From positions 1 through 64,000 of the forward strand of contig CALKJO010000001.1 in assembly GCA_937995825.1 (NCBI GenBank): a stretch of DNA of 64,000 nucleotides, in the 5' to 3' direction. A program made the position numbers and the translations under genes. The notes below the pieces were generated by a model, which was given only the letters and a program-made list of their open reading frames with translations, did not search any database and had not been told where the DNA came from. Positions 16,055 through 24,583 of the stretch are shown here, piece by piece (the first letter of the stretch is position 1; each line of letters starts with the position of its first letter). Origin of the DNA: an uncultured Anaerolineae bacterium (GTDB lineage: Bacteria; Chloroflexota; Anaerolineae; Aggregatilineales; Phototrophicaceae).

Positions 16055-17086
16055 ATGAAACGGTTACTTTTGATCGGCGCAGCCGCTGCACTGCTCGCGC
16101 TGGCGGTGTTTCCGGCGCTCGCGCAGGATGCCTCTCGCTTCGGTCCGATCACAGCGCGCATCGTCGAGCGCGGCAGCCTAATCTGCGGCGTCAACTCGGT
16201 GCTGCCCGGTTTCGGCTTCCCGAATGACGCTGGCGAATTTGAGGGCTTCGATGTCGATATCTGCCGCGCGGTCGCGGCGGCGATCCTCGGCGATGCCAAT
16301 GCCGTCACTTATCGCCCGATCACCGCTGCCGAGCGCCCCACTGTGCTTCAGTCCGGTGAGGTCGACATGATCTCGCGCAACACCACCTGGACGCTCAGCC
16401 GCGATACCGAGTGGGGCGCAACTTTCGGACCGACCACCTTCTACGATGGTCAGGGCGTGATGGTCTATGCAGACAGCGGCATCACCAGTCTGGAAGACCT
16501 CGAAGGCGGGATCATCTGCACCAACGCCGGCACGACGACCGAGCTGAACATCACCGATGGCATGAGCAGCCGCGGGCTGGCATTCGAGCTGCAAACCTTC
16601 GAGAACTTCGACGGCGTTATGGCGGCGTTCCGCGCCGGCGGCTGCGACGCGGTCACCAGCGATATCAGCGGTCTGATCTCACGGCGTTCGGCGGAACCCG
16701 ATCCGGGCGCGCTGGTCATCCTCGATGTCGTCCTGAGCAAGGAACCGCTCGGGCCGCTGTCGCCCCAAAGCGATCCGCAGTTTGCCGACATCATCGCCTG
16801 GACGGTCTATGGGCTGATTCAGGCGGAAGAATTCGGCATCACCAGCGCCAACGTCAACGACTTCTTGGACAGCGACAACCCTGCCATCCGCCGCTTCCTC
16901 GGCGTGGGCGGCGATCCGACCGGCACGCTGCTCGGATTGGCGAACGACTTCATGGTGACGGTGATCTCGCAGGTCGGCAACTATGGTGAAATTTTTGAGC
17001 GCAACCTGACGCCGCTGGGCGTTCAGCGCGGCATCAATGCCCTGTGGACGGATGGCGGGCTGCTCTATTCGCCGCCGTTCCGTTGA
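16055..17086 (+). CDS. aapJ: General L-amino-acid ABC transporter, substrate-binding protein
   Basis: Periplasmic-type solute-binding protein of family 3 (343 aa), the capture component of a broad-specificity amino-acid importer. Signal peptide MKRLLLIGAAAALLALAVF ends near ALA-QD. Characteristic AapJ features are VRERG-like RIVERGSLICGVN, FDVDICRAVAAAILGD, the DMISRNTTWTLSRD ligand-binding segment and TFYDGQGVMV. A strong AAGGAG site selects the ATG at 16055 over in-frame starts upstream. It is the first gene of aapJQMP and is followed by a hairpin without a U-tract, which probably keeps its expression higher than that of the permease genes. Confidence 0.94.
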   Translation: MKRLLLIGAAAALLALAVFPALAQDASRFGPITARIVERGSLICGVNSVLPGFGFPNDAGEFEGFDVDICRAVAAAILGDANAVTYRPITAAERPTVLQSGEVDMISRNTTWTLSRDTEWGATFGPTTFYDGQGVMVYADSGITSLEDLEGGIICTNAGTTTELNITDGMSSRGLAFELQTFENFDGVMAAFRAGGCDAVTSDISGLISRRSAEPDPGALVILDVVLSKEPLGPLSPQSDPQFADIIAWTVYGLIQAEEFGITSANVNDFLDSDNPAIRRFLGVGGDPTGTLLGLANDFMVTVISQVGNYGEIFERNLTPLGVQRGINALWTDGGLLYSPPFR

Positions 17087-17112
17087 TCGCGGCGCCCTTC
17101 TGAAACGCGCGA

Positions 17113-17140
17113 CAGGGGCGGGGGAACATCCCTGCCCCTG
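17113..17140 (+). promoter_or_regulatory. Hairpin between aapJ and aapQ
   Basis: CAGGGGC (17113-17119) pairs with GCCCCTG (17134-17140); GGG and CCC inside extend the stem. There is no following T-run, so it is more likely an attenuator or mRNA 3'-end stabiliser than a full terminator. Such elements are common after binding-protein genes of ABC operons. Confidence 0.6.
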
Positions 17141-17173
17141 CATTCGCTGAGAGGCTTGCGTCCTGGGGTGCAG

Positions 17174-18829
17174 ATGATGAGTAAATCGCGCTTCTCGCTG
17201 CTCGGTCTGCTGACGGATATCCGTGTCCTGCAAATCATTGGTCAGGTCATTTTTTTGATTCTGGTCGTGCTGGCGATCTCCGGCTTGCTTGACCAGATTT
17301 TCGCAGCGCTCGCCTCGCGCAACCTGACACCGAATTTCACTTTTTTGCAAAATCGCGCTGGATTCGAGATCGCCGGCGCAACCAACTACACCCCTAACGA
17401 CAGCTTCGGGCAGGCTTTTCTCGTCGGACTGGGCAACACGCTGAGCGTGATCACCATCGGCTTGATCCTGACGACCCTCCTTGGCATCCTCGTCGGCATC
17501 TTTTTGCTCAGCCGCAACTGGCTTATCCGCACGATCAGCCGGGTGCTGGTTGAAATTCTGCGCAACACGCCGCTGCTGGTGCAGATTATCGTTGTTTTTT
17601 TCTTTGTCTTGGCGCTTCCGCCGTCGAATGCTTCGATCACCTTTCCTCAAGAAGGAGTCTTTTTACTGCCGCTGCGTTATGCGGGCTATCTTGCCGTGCT
17701 GATAATCGGCTGGCAGATCACGCGCGGGCTGGCAGCGGAGGATTGGCGCAGTGCGCTCACCTTTCCGCTGATCCTTAGCGCCATCATCCGCGTTGAACTC
17801 GGCTTTTCCATCGGCAGCGATCCAGTCACGCTTGAAATCGTCACCGTGCCGTATCTCGCTGTGATGGTCATTCTTGCAGGGCTGGTGATCGCGTTTTGGC
17901 GGACGCCGTCAGTGCGCTTTGCCCTGATTGGCATTCTGATCGGGCAGGGCTTGGGGCTGATCCTGCTAAACACTAACCTCATCCCAGCGGCGGCGGCGCG
18001 CTTCGAGCTTCAGCCGCTCTTCTATCTGAATAATCGCGGGTTTTACTTCCCGGTTTTGCAGGCGACAGCGCGGTTTGGGTTGTGGGCGCTGTTTGTTGTG
18101 GTCGGTATTGTGATTGCTGCGGCGATCCTTGTCTATTTTGCGCGCCTGAAAGCGGAGACGGGCAAAGATGCGCCAAGTATCCTGTACGCTTTCTTATCCG
18201 TGATCGGCTTCGCGGTGATCGGCTGGATCATCGTCAGCGCGCAGCCCCTGCCCTCCTCCGTCGTGGTCGATGTGAACGGAGCGCCGGAGCTGGTTCCGCT
18301 TGAGCGGGCGCGCTCCGAAGGGCTGCTCAGTCCGAGCGACGCGCTGCTGTACGCAGCGGAGCCGCTCTCGGCCTCTGTCCCTGTCCCGCGTGGGCTGCGC
18401 TATGATGGCGGGGGAGCAGTCTCACGCGGCTACGTTGCGCTGCTGATCGCGCTGGTCATCTACACCGCCGCGTTCATCGCGGAGATCGTCCGTGCGGGCA
18501 TCCTCGCCGTGCCGCGCGGGCAGTTGGAGGCGTCGCGGGCGCTGGGCTTCACCGCCAGCCAGACGCTGCGCATGGTGATTCTGCCGCAGGCGCTGCGCGT
18601 CATCATCCCGCCGCTGGGTAACCAATACCTGAATCTATCGAAAAACTCCAGTTTGGCTATCGCTGTCGCCTATCCCGATATTTACGCCGTCATGGGGACG
18701 GTCATCAACCAATCCGGGCAGTCGGTGACGGGTATCGTGCTGATCATGCTGTCGTATCTGATCATCAGTCTGACGATTTCCGCCGTGATGAACTGGGTCA
18801 ACCGCCGCTTCCAGATCGTGACGCGCTGA
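17174..18829 (+). CDS. aapQ: Amino-acid ABC transporter permease AapQ
   Basis: Inner-membrane permease of the His/Glu/Gln/Arg family, 551 aa. The N-terminal part has the conserved LVEILRNTPLLVQIIVVFFF segment; the C-terminal part has the cytoplasmic EAA loop (EASRALGFTASQTLRMVILP, followed by QALRVIIPPLGNQYLNL) that docks on AapP. Between them lie extra membrane segments and a soluble loop (around residues 350-410), making it longer than the roughly 400-aa rhizobial AapQ. ATG at 17174 is preferred (GGGGTG upstream); another ATG follows at once at 17177, and a TTG at 17156 after GAGAGG is possible. It is followed after 10 bases by aapM. Confidence 0.92.
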   Translation: MMSKSRFSLLGLLTDIRVLQIIGQVIFLILVVLAISGLLDQIFAALASRNLTPNFTFLQNRAGFEIAGATNYTPNDSFGQAFLVGLGNTLSVITIGLILTTLLGILVGIFLLSRNWLIRTISRVLVEILRNTPLLVQIIVVFFFVLALPPSNASITFPQEGVFLLPLRYAGYLAVLIIGWQITRGLAAEDWRSALTFPLILSAIIRVELGFSIGSDPVTLEIVTVPYLAVMVILAGLVIAFWRTPSVRFALIGILIGQGLGLILLNTNLIPAAAARFELQPLFYLNNRGFYFPVLQATARFGLWALFVVVGIVIAAAILVYFARLKAETGKDAPSILYAFLSVIGFAVIGWIIVSAQPLPSSVVVDVNGAPELVPLERARSEGLLSPSDALLYAAEPLSASVPVPRGLRYDGGGAVSRGYVALLIALVIYTAAFIAEIVRAGILAVPRGQLEASRALGFTASQTLRMVILPQALRVIIPPLGNQYLNLSKNSSLAIAVAYPDIYAVMGTVINQSGQSVTGIVLIMLSYLIISLTISAVMNWVNRRFQIVTR

Positions 18830-18839
18830 GAGGGACGCT

Positions 18840-21257
18840 ATGACGACCTATTCCGAACTCCCCCCCGGCGTGATCGTCAATCAGGACGACAGCCCGCCCA
18901 AGCCGCCGCCCGTCTTGACCACCGGCGTCGCGGCGTGGCTGCGTGAAAACCTCTTCAAGACCCCTTTCGATACAGTGCTCACCTTTGTCAGCGGCGGTAT
19001 CGCGCTGAGCGTGATCATCGGACTGCTCACCTGGGCGATCAGCGCCGCCAACTGGTTTGTCATCACGCAGAATCTCGAACAGCTCATGACCGGGACGTTT
19101 CCGCGCGATCAGGTCTGGCGCGTCAACCTCGCGGCGCTGCTCTGCGCTTTCGTCATCGGGCTGAGCGTATATGCCTATACGCGCCTCACGCGGGGCGTGC
19201 TGATCATGGTCGTCGGGCTAGCGCTGGCTCTTACGCTCCTGCCGCCGATCATCTTTCGCATGACGGCTCCAGCTGCTGCTCTGCTGGCAGCTGGAGACGA
19301 GACCATCGTCTCCGGTTCGCAGACCGAGACGCCGCAGCCGACTCTGGGTTTCATCGGACGGGCAGGAGAGGTCATCACAATTGAGCTTGTCGATTTCGAG
19401 GGGCGCGATGAGCAGATCAGCGCGCTGGCGGGCTTCGGAGATCGCGCCACCAACGCCCTGATCAATCTCGCATCATCCCGCTTGACCGCGCAGGCGCGCC
19501 AAGATGAGATCGCGCGCCTGCTCGCAGGCGATCTGCTTACCGCCAACCAGCGCGCCGCCCTCACCGCCGAACTTGACCGGCTGACGATCCCGCCCGCTGT
19601 CACTGGCACATTTGCGCTCAGCCAGAATCCCGTCATCGTCTCGATTCACAACGGCGCTGCTGGCGGTCTGCTGGCGGAAATCGTCCTCAACGAGCCACAA
19701 GAACGCCTCGAACTGACCCTGCCCAATGACGGCTGGTATGTGCTGCGCAAGCGCGTAGACGGTGACGGCGTGGCGGTGCTGCGCATTGCCGGAATCGCCC
19801 CGATACTGGAGCGCAACACTTCGCGGACGACTCCAACCGGCGCTGTCCGCGTGACTCAATATGTCCGCATCAGCGACCGCTTTGAGCTTGAAGCGCCGCG
19901 ACCGACGGAAAATGGGGCAGACATTCCGATTTTGCGCGTCAATGATGCGCAGTATCGCGGTTCGCGCCCGCTCAATGATTATCTTCGGCTGTTCGCCGCG
20001 CCTTTTTTGGGGCAGTTGAGCGTTTTCATCGTGCCGATGCTGGCAGTTGGCGCAGCGGGATGGGCTGCCGGATGGGGCGCGGGGCGGCTCGCCCGAATTA
20101 GCGCGCGGATGCGCATCGATCCGCGCCGTCCGGTGCAGGGGCTTGCTACCTGGCTCTGGATCGCCTACTTTTTCGTGATGATCCTGCTCATTTACGGCGC
20201 AAACGGCTTGAGCGCCTGGACGCTCGCCCTGATCCTTGCGCGCTTTGCCTGGGTCGGCTGGATGTTCTACGCGGGCATGAACGCCAACCGCGCGTTTGGA
20301 TCGGGCGCGCTGGCGGGCGTGATGGCGCTCGGCATCGTGCAGGCGATCCTGATTGAGAATATCAGCCTGGACATGCTCAGTCTGCCTGTCGGATCATGGC
20401 TGCCGCGCGTGATCAGCGCCGTGATCTGGTTGGGGATCGGCGTGTTTGCGGCGCGGCGCGGCGCGAATGCGCGCAGCAGCGTTCGTGAGACGGCTGCGCT
20501 GCGCGCTCTGATCGGTGCGGGCGTTATCTGGCTGGGGATCATTGTGGTGATCGTCCTTGCCTTCACCATGGCTGGCACAACCGAAAATCTGCTCCCCGTG
20601 ACGGATACGGGACGCTGGGGCGGTTTCCTGCTGACTCTGCTGCTCACTGTGGTGGCGATCATCGGTTCCTTCCCGCTTGGCGTGCTGCTGGCGCTGGGAC
20701 GGCGCAGCAACCTGCCCGCGATCCGCCTCACCTGCATCGTCTTCATCGAACTTGTGCGCGGCGTCCCGCTGATCACCGTCCTGTTCATGGCGCAGCTTCT
20801 CGTCCCGCTGGTCAATCCGGCGCTGGCAGAAGTCGATAATGTCTTTCGCGCGATGGTCGGGCTGACGCTGTTCAGCGCCGCCTATCTGGCGGAGAACGTG
20901 CGCGGCGGCTTGCAGTCGGTCGCAGGCGGTCAGGAAGAGGCTGCGCGCGCGCTCGGCTTGACTGGCTGGCAGATCACGCTGTTCATCACCCTGCCGCAGG
21001 CGCTGCGGGCGGTCATTCCGGCGCTGGTCGGGCAGTGCATCGCGCTGTTCAAGGATACATCGCTGGTGGCGCTGGTCGGGCTGCTCGACCTGACCGGCAC
21101 GTCGCGCAGCGTGATCGCCCAGTCCGAGTTTGTCGGATTGCAAAACGAAATTTTCCTGTTCACGTCGATACTGTATTTCATCTTCAGTTATATCATGGCA
21201 GCCATCAGCCGCCGCATCGAAGCGAGCGGATCGGGCGCGGCACGTCGTGAATTGTAA
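18840..21257 (+). CDS. aapM: Amino-acid ABC transporter permease AapM with large extracytoplasmic insert
   Basis: Second permease subunit, 805 aa, about twice the family norm. Residues 1-40 are a Pro-rich cytoplasmic tail; three membrane segments follow to about residue 140. Residues about 145-385 are a soluble beta-rich domain predicted to face outward, containing LELTLPNDGWYVLRKRVDGD and a helical RLTAQARQDEIARLLAGD stretch. More membrane segments come next, and the C-terminal 220 aa form the standard permease core with RGVPLITVLFMAQLLVPLVN and the EAA loop (EEAARALGLTGWQITLFITL). GAGAGGGACGCT precedes the ATG. The insert could act as an additional docking or ligand-sensing domain; that is inference. 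Confidence 0.9.
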   Translation: MTTYSELPPGVIVNQDDSPPKPPPVLTTGVAAWLRENLFKTPFDTVLTFVSGGIALSVIIGLLTWAISAANWFVITQNLEQLMTGTFPRDQVWRVNLAALLCAFVIGLSVYAYTRLTRGVLIMVVGLALALTLLPPIIFRMTAPAAALLAAGDETIVSGSQTETPQPTLGFIGRAGEVITIELVDFEGRDEQISALAGFGDRATNALINLASSRLTAQARQDEIARLLAGDLLTANQRAALTAELDRLTIPPAVTGTFALSQNPVIVSIHNGAAGGLLAEIVLNEPQERLELTLPNDGWYVLRKRVDGDGVAVLRIAGIAPILERNTSRTTPTGAVRVTQYVRISDRFELEAPRPTENGADIPILRVNDAQYRGSRPLNDYLRLFAAPFLGQLSVFIVPMLAVGAAGWAAGWGAGRLARISARMRIDPRRPVQGLATWLWIAYFFVMILLIYGANGLSAWTLALILARFAWVGWMFYAGMNANRAFGSGALAGVMALGIVQAILIENISLDMLSLPVGSWLPRVISAVIWLGIGVFAARRGANARSSVRETAALRALIGAGVIWLGIIVVIVLAFTMAGTTENLLPVTDTGRWGGFLLTLLLTVVAIIGSFPLGVLLALGRRSNLPAIRLTCIVFIELVRGVPLITVLFMAQLLVPLVNPALAEVDNVFRAMVGLTLFSAAYLAENVRGGLQSVAGGQEEAARALGLTGWQITLFITLPQALRAVIPALVGQCIALFKDTSLVALVGLLDLTGTSRSVIAQSEFVGLQNEIFLFTSILYFIFSYIMAAISRRIEASGSGAARREL

Positions 21258-21276
21258 AAAGTGAGGAGGATTGATT

Positions 21277-22059
21277 ATGGCAGATTTAGCGGTTGAACCG
21301 AAAGTGACCATTTCAGAGCGCAAGCTCGATGAAGCGATCATCATCTGCCGAGGTGTCAATAAATGGTTTGGCGAGTTCCATGTGCTGCGCGATATTACCG
21401 TCGATGTCATGAAGCAGGAGGTTGTTGTCGTCATCGGACCGTCTGGTTCCGGCAAATCGACTTTCATCCGCTGCATCAACCGGCTGGAGGAACACCAGCA
21501 GGGGCAGATCATCGTCGATAACATCGAGCTGAGCCACGATGTCCGCAATATTGCCGCGATCCGCCGCGAGATCGGCATGGTCTTTCAGCAGTTCAACCTG
21601 TTTCCCCACCTGACCGTGCTTCAGAATATCACGCTTGCGCCGATCAATGTGCGCGGCTGGTCGAAGGACAAGGCGGAGGCGAAGGCGCTGGAGCTTCTGG
21701 AACGCGTCGGCATTCCAGAGCAGGCGCTCAAATATCCGGGTCAGCTCTCCGGCGGTCAGCAGCAGCGCGTCGCGATTGCCCGCGCCCTGGCGATGGAGCC
21801 GAAGATCATGCTGTTTGACGAACCGACTTCCGCGCTTGACCCGGAGATGATCAAGGAAGTGCTGGATGTGATGAAGGAACTCGCGCATTCCGGCATGACG
21901 ATGGTCTGCGTGACGCATGAAATGGGGTTCGCCCGTGAAGTGGCGGATCGCGTCCTGTTTTTCGATCAGGGGCGCATCGTCGAGACCGGGACGCCGGAGC
22001 ATTTCTTCGAAAATCCGCAGCATCCGCGCACCAAAATGTTCCTCAGCCAGATTTTGTAA
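21277..22059 (+). CDS. aapP: Amino-acid ABC transporter ATP-binding protein
   Basis: ATPase that powers the Aap importer, 260 aa. Walker [11 protein letters not shown]-loop QQFNLF, signature LSGGQQQR, Walker B IMLFDEP and the H-loop VTHEMGFA are all intact. GAGGAGGA at 21262-21269 selects the ATG at 21277 rather than the in-frame TTG at 21271, which would abut the site. It is the last gene of the operon: an intrinsic terminator follows 38 bases downstream. Confidence 0.96.
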   Translation: MADLAVEPKVTISERKLDEAIIICRGVNKWFGEFHVLRDITVDVMKQEVVVVIGPSGSGKSTFIRCINRLEEHQQGQIIVDNIELSHDVRNIAAIRREIGMVFQQFNLFPHLTVLQNITLAPINVRGWSKDKAEAKALELLERVGIPEQALKYPGQLSGGQQQRVAIARALAMEPKIMLFDEPTSALDPEMIKEVLDVMKELAHSGMTMVCVTHEMGFAREVADRVLFFDQGRIVETGTPEHFFENPQHPRTKMFLSQIL

Positions 22060-22096
22060 CCCGGATCGGGTTTTCTTGCCGCATCAGACAGTTAAG

Positions 22097-22120
22097 CGCC
22101 CCCGATTGGGGGCGTTTTTT
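22097..22120 (+). terminator. Intrinsic terminator of the aap operon
   Basis: A perfect 7-bp stem, CGCCCCC (22097-22103) and GGGGGCG (22108-22114), with loop GATT, followed by six T (22115-22120). Confidence 0.93.
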
Positions 22121-22124
22121 GACG

Positions 22125-22130
22125 TATAAT
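22125..22130 (+). promoter_or_regulatory. Probable -10 element of the Uma2 gene
   Basis: TATAAT directly after the aap terminator and 27 bases before the Uma2 start. No convincing -35 box is present at 16-18 bases, since that stretch is the terminator itself. Confidence 0.45.
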
Positions 22131-22156
22131 CAGGACAAAGGTTGAAAGGTAGCGGC

Positions 22157-22735
22157 ATGATCCAGCAGAAGGAAGCCATTACGCTTGATGCGTTCTACAC
22201 GTTCCTGCGCCAGCCGGAGAAGCGCGAGCGGCACTTTGAATTCATGCATGGAAGGATCGTTGAAAAAATGGTTGCCAGCCCATATTCATCGCGTGTGTCG
22301 GTGCGGTTCGCTTCGCTGATCGACGCGTATCTGACAAAAAACGATATTGGCTTTCTCACTGGTATGGATGGTGGCTATCTGGTCGGTGATGAACGGTATA
22401 TCCCCGACTGCGCCTTCATCAGTTACGAACGGATGCCGGAACTGGTCGTAGAGGAGGGTTACATCGCGCTGGCGCCAGACATCGCTGTCGAAGTCATGCC
22501 GCCCACCGACTCGCTGAGAATGCTGCTGGACAAGGTGGCGGATTATCTTGCCGCTGGCACGACCGTCGTCGTCGTTTTCGCTGACACCCGCGACCTTGCA
22601 ATCTACGCGCCGGGCAAGCCTGTCCACCGGCTCGGTCTGGACGATACGCTCACGCTGGAGGCGCTCTCCGGCTTCAGCAGCGTCCCCGTCCGCGACTGCT
22701 TCCCTCCTGAAAGAAAAACAGCGCCAGCGGAATAG
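22157..22735 (+). CDS. Uma2 family (DUF820) PD-(D/E)XK nuclease-like protein
   Basis: A 192-aa cytoplasmic protein of the Uma2 family, which has a restriction-endonuclease-like fold and is abundant in Cyanobacteria and Chloroflexota. Family features: FEFMHGRIVEKM at the start of the core, D84 in YIPDCAF, E112 in IAVEVMPPTDS, K126, then DYLAAGTTVVVVF and a C-terminal tail with LSGF. The catalytic Asp/Glu/Lys set appears intact. The biological role of the family is unknown. The ATG at 22157 follows AAAGGT. It is convergent with icd, on whose far side a decayed relative lies (24269-24583). Confidence 0.88.
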   Translation: MIQQKEAITLDAFYTFLRQPEKRERHFEFMHGRIVEKMVASPYSSRVSVRFASLIDAYLTKNDIGFLTGMDGGYLVGDERYIPDCAFISYERMPELVVEEGYIALAPDIAVEVMPPTDSLRMLLDKVADYLAAGTTVVVVFADTRDLAIYAPGKPVHRLGLDDTLTLEALSGFSSVPVRDCFPPERKTAPAE

Positions 22736-22773
22736 CTGCGCCAGCGCTGCGCCCCTTCGCAAATCTGCCTTAC

Positions 22774-24225
22774 TTACTGCCCCTGACCAAGCGAGAAGCC
22801 CGGTTCACCATCGAACGTGCAGAGATTCTCAATCTTGATGAACTCCAGACCCGCATCGGTGACCCGTCCCAGCAGACGGATGATCTGCGCGTGCGATACC
22901 GGCGCACCCTCCGTTGTGGACATGAAGCGGCAGCGCCAGTGATCCACGCAGAAAGTCTCCGGCAGTCCGCCCGGATACACCTTCTGACCGCGATTGCTGA
23001 TCATGACCAGCTTCAGCCCATCGACCGCCAGCGGTTCGAGCAGCGCGCCGAGCTGGTTGGGATCGCGCTCTTTCCAGTGCAGGAACACATCCACGCCGAC
23101 GGTCTCTTTTTTGGCGGTCACTTCGGAGGGGATATACGCAGCGGGCATCGCCGCTTTGCCTTTGGCATATCGCGCTGGCGCGAGCGTCTCCGGTTCCTTG
23201 CCCATCCGCGCGATCACCGCATCGGCAAACTCGCGCGTGCCGACTTTCTCGCGGCTGACGCCCTCCTCATAAATGTCGTAGGTGTGGATGCCGTCCTCGA
23301 TGGTCTTGAGCCAGGCATTGTGGACGCGCTCGGCTTCATCCGCCAGACCGAGATGTACCAGCATCATCACGCCGCCGAGCAGCAGCCCCGACGGATTGGC
23401 GAGATTCTGACCGGCGCGGCGCGGCGCGCTGCCGTGAATCGCTTCGAACATCGCCGCGTGTGTCCCGATGTTAGCGCTGCCCGCCAACCCGACCGACCCC
23501 GCGATCTGCGCCGCCACATCCGACAGAATATCCCCATACAGATTCGGCAGCACGATCACATCGAACGCTTCCGGCGTGTCCGCCATCTTCGCCGCGCCAA
23601 TGTCCACAATCCAATGTTCGTTCTGGATGTCCGGGTACTCGGCGGCGATCTCGTCGAACACTTTGTGGAACAAGCCATCGGTCATCTTCATGATGTTATC
23701 TTTAGTGAATGCCGTCACCTTCTGGCGCTTGTTCGCCCGCGCATACTCAAAGGCATAGCGCACGATCTTCTCGCAGCCCGGACGGGTGATCAGCTTGAGG
23801 CACTGGTAGACCTCATCCGTCTGCCGATGCTCGATCCCCGCATACAGGTCTTCTTCGTTCTCGCGGATGATCACTAGATTCATCTTGGGATGCTTGGTAT
23901 CGACAAACGGATGATAGCTGACGCATGGACGGACATTGGCGTACAGACCCAACGTTTTGCGCGTGGTGACGTTCAGGCTCTTGAAACCGCCGCCTTGGGG
24001 GGTGGTGATCGGCGCTTTGTAAAAGACCTTCGTCCGCCGCAGCGATTCCCACGCCGACGGCTCGATCCCGGCACTGTTGCCGCGCAGATAGACCTGCTCA
24101 CCAATCTCAATCGTCTCCCATTCCAGCGGCGCGCCTGACGCTTCAATGATACGCAGGCAGGCATTCATGATCTCAGGTCCGATGCCGTCTCCATATGCGA
24201 CAGTGACCGGGATTTTGGCGGTCAT
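22774..24225 (-). CDS. icd: NADP-dependent isocitrate dehydrogenase, Thermus type
   Basis: Decarboxylates isocitrate to 2-oxoglutarate in the TCA cycle. At 483 aa it matches the long Thermus-type enzyme rather than the 416-aa E. coli type. Visible signatures: VAYGDGIGPEIM at the N-terminus, substrate-binding Arg/Asn in KSLNVTTRKTLGLYANVRP, the RENEEDLYAGIEH segment, and the NLYGDILSDVAAQIAGSVGL metal-binding Asp region. The final 140 aa form the extra C-terminal domain known from that type (beginning about VTAKKETVGVDVFLHW). GAGGAG upstream supports the ATG at 24225 over the longer frame to 24264. It lies between an intact and a decayed Uma2 gene. Confidence 0.95.
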   Translation of the reverse strand: MTAKIPVTVAYGDGIGPEIMNACLRIIEASGAPLEWETIEIGEQVYLRGNSAGIEPSAWESLRRTKVFYKAPITTPQGGGFKSLNVTTRKTLGLYANVRPCVSYHPFVDTKHPKMNLVIIRENEEDLYAGIEHRQTDEVYQCLKLITRPGCEKIVRYAFEYARANKRQKVTAFTKDNIMKMTDGLFHKVFDEIAAEYPDIQNEHWIVDIGAAKMADTPEAFDVIVLPNLYGDILSDVAAQIAGSVGLAGSANIGTHAAMFEAIHGSAPRRAGQNLANPSGLLLGGVMMLVHLGLADEAERVHNAWLKTIEDGIHTYDIYEEGVSREKVGTREFADAVIARMGKEPETLAPARYAKGKAAMPAAYIPSEVTAKKETVGVDVFLHWKERDPNQLGALLEPLAVDGLKLVMISNRGQKVYPGGLPETFCVDHWRCRFMSTTEGAPVSHAQIIRLLGRVTDAGLEFIKIENLCTFDGEPGFSLGQGQ

Positions 24226-24268
24226 ATGGTCGATGCTCCTCGTATAAATCGTCTGTGAACACAATCAG

Positions 24269-24583
24269 CTCGAAAATTATCAGCCTGAGCTTTTCCAGAT
24301 GCTAGGGTTGATTCGCCTGATCGATGCTTATTTCGTGAAACTAGGCGCAATTGATCAGTCAGCGTTGAAGCAGTGTTCCAGCGACTCGCAGGGAAGACAC
24401 CGTAAGCAGTTCAGCGCTCTTCCCCGATGACAAGGAATTTGAGGTCTTTGCCCCCTTGGCGCAGTCCCCGTCCGCCTGACCTCAGCGGACACGCTCGACG
24501 GCGGGGCGCTTCTCCTCGGCTTCAGCGCTCTCGTTAAAGACCCGTTTCCCGCCGAAGGCAAGCCCCAGTCAGAAGAAGAGGCA
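24269..24583 (+). pseudogene. Decayed Uma2 family gene
   Basis: This gap has no intact gene, but three frames on the plus strand together resemble Uma2. Positions 24299-24358 read MLGLIRLIDAYFVKLGAIDQ, similar to FASLIDAYLTKNDIGFL in the intact Uma2 upstream. Positions 24426-24478 read DDKEFEVFAPLAQSPSA in another frame, matching the DLAIYAPGKP region. Positions 24482-24553 read SADTLDGGALLLGFSALV then KDPFPA in a third frame, matching the family C-terminus (DTLTLEALSGFSSVPVRDCF in the intact copy). Stops and frameshifts separate the blocks and the central catalytic region is deleted. Boundaries are approximate; only the last block is strong on its own. Confidence 0.55.

Noticed and set aside
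20394-21578. 394-codon minus-strand open frame over aapM and aapP
   Set aside because: Both real genes have complete ABC motifs in the other strand; the frame is a GC-rich shadow.
24355-24561. 68-codon minus-strand frame in the gap between icd and the ATPase
   Set aside because: Low-complexity Arg/Ser/Pro composition and no start signal; the plus strand instead shows Uma2-like blocks.
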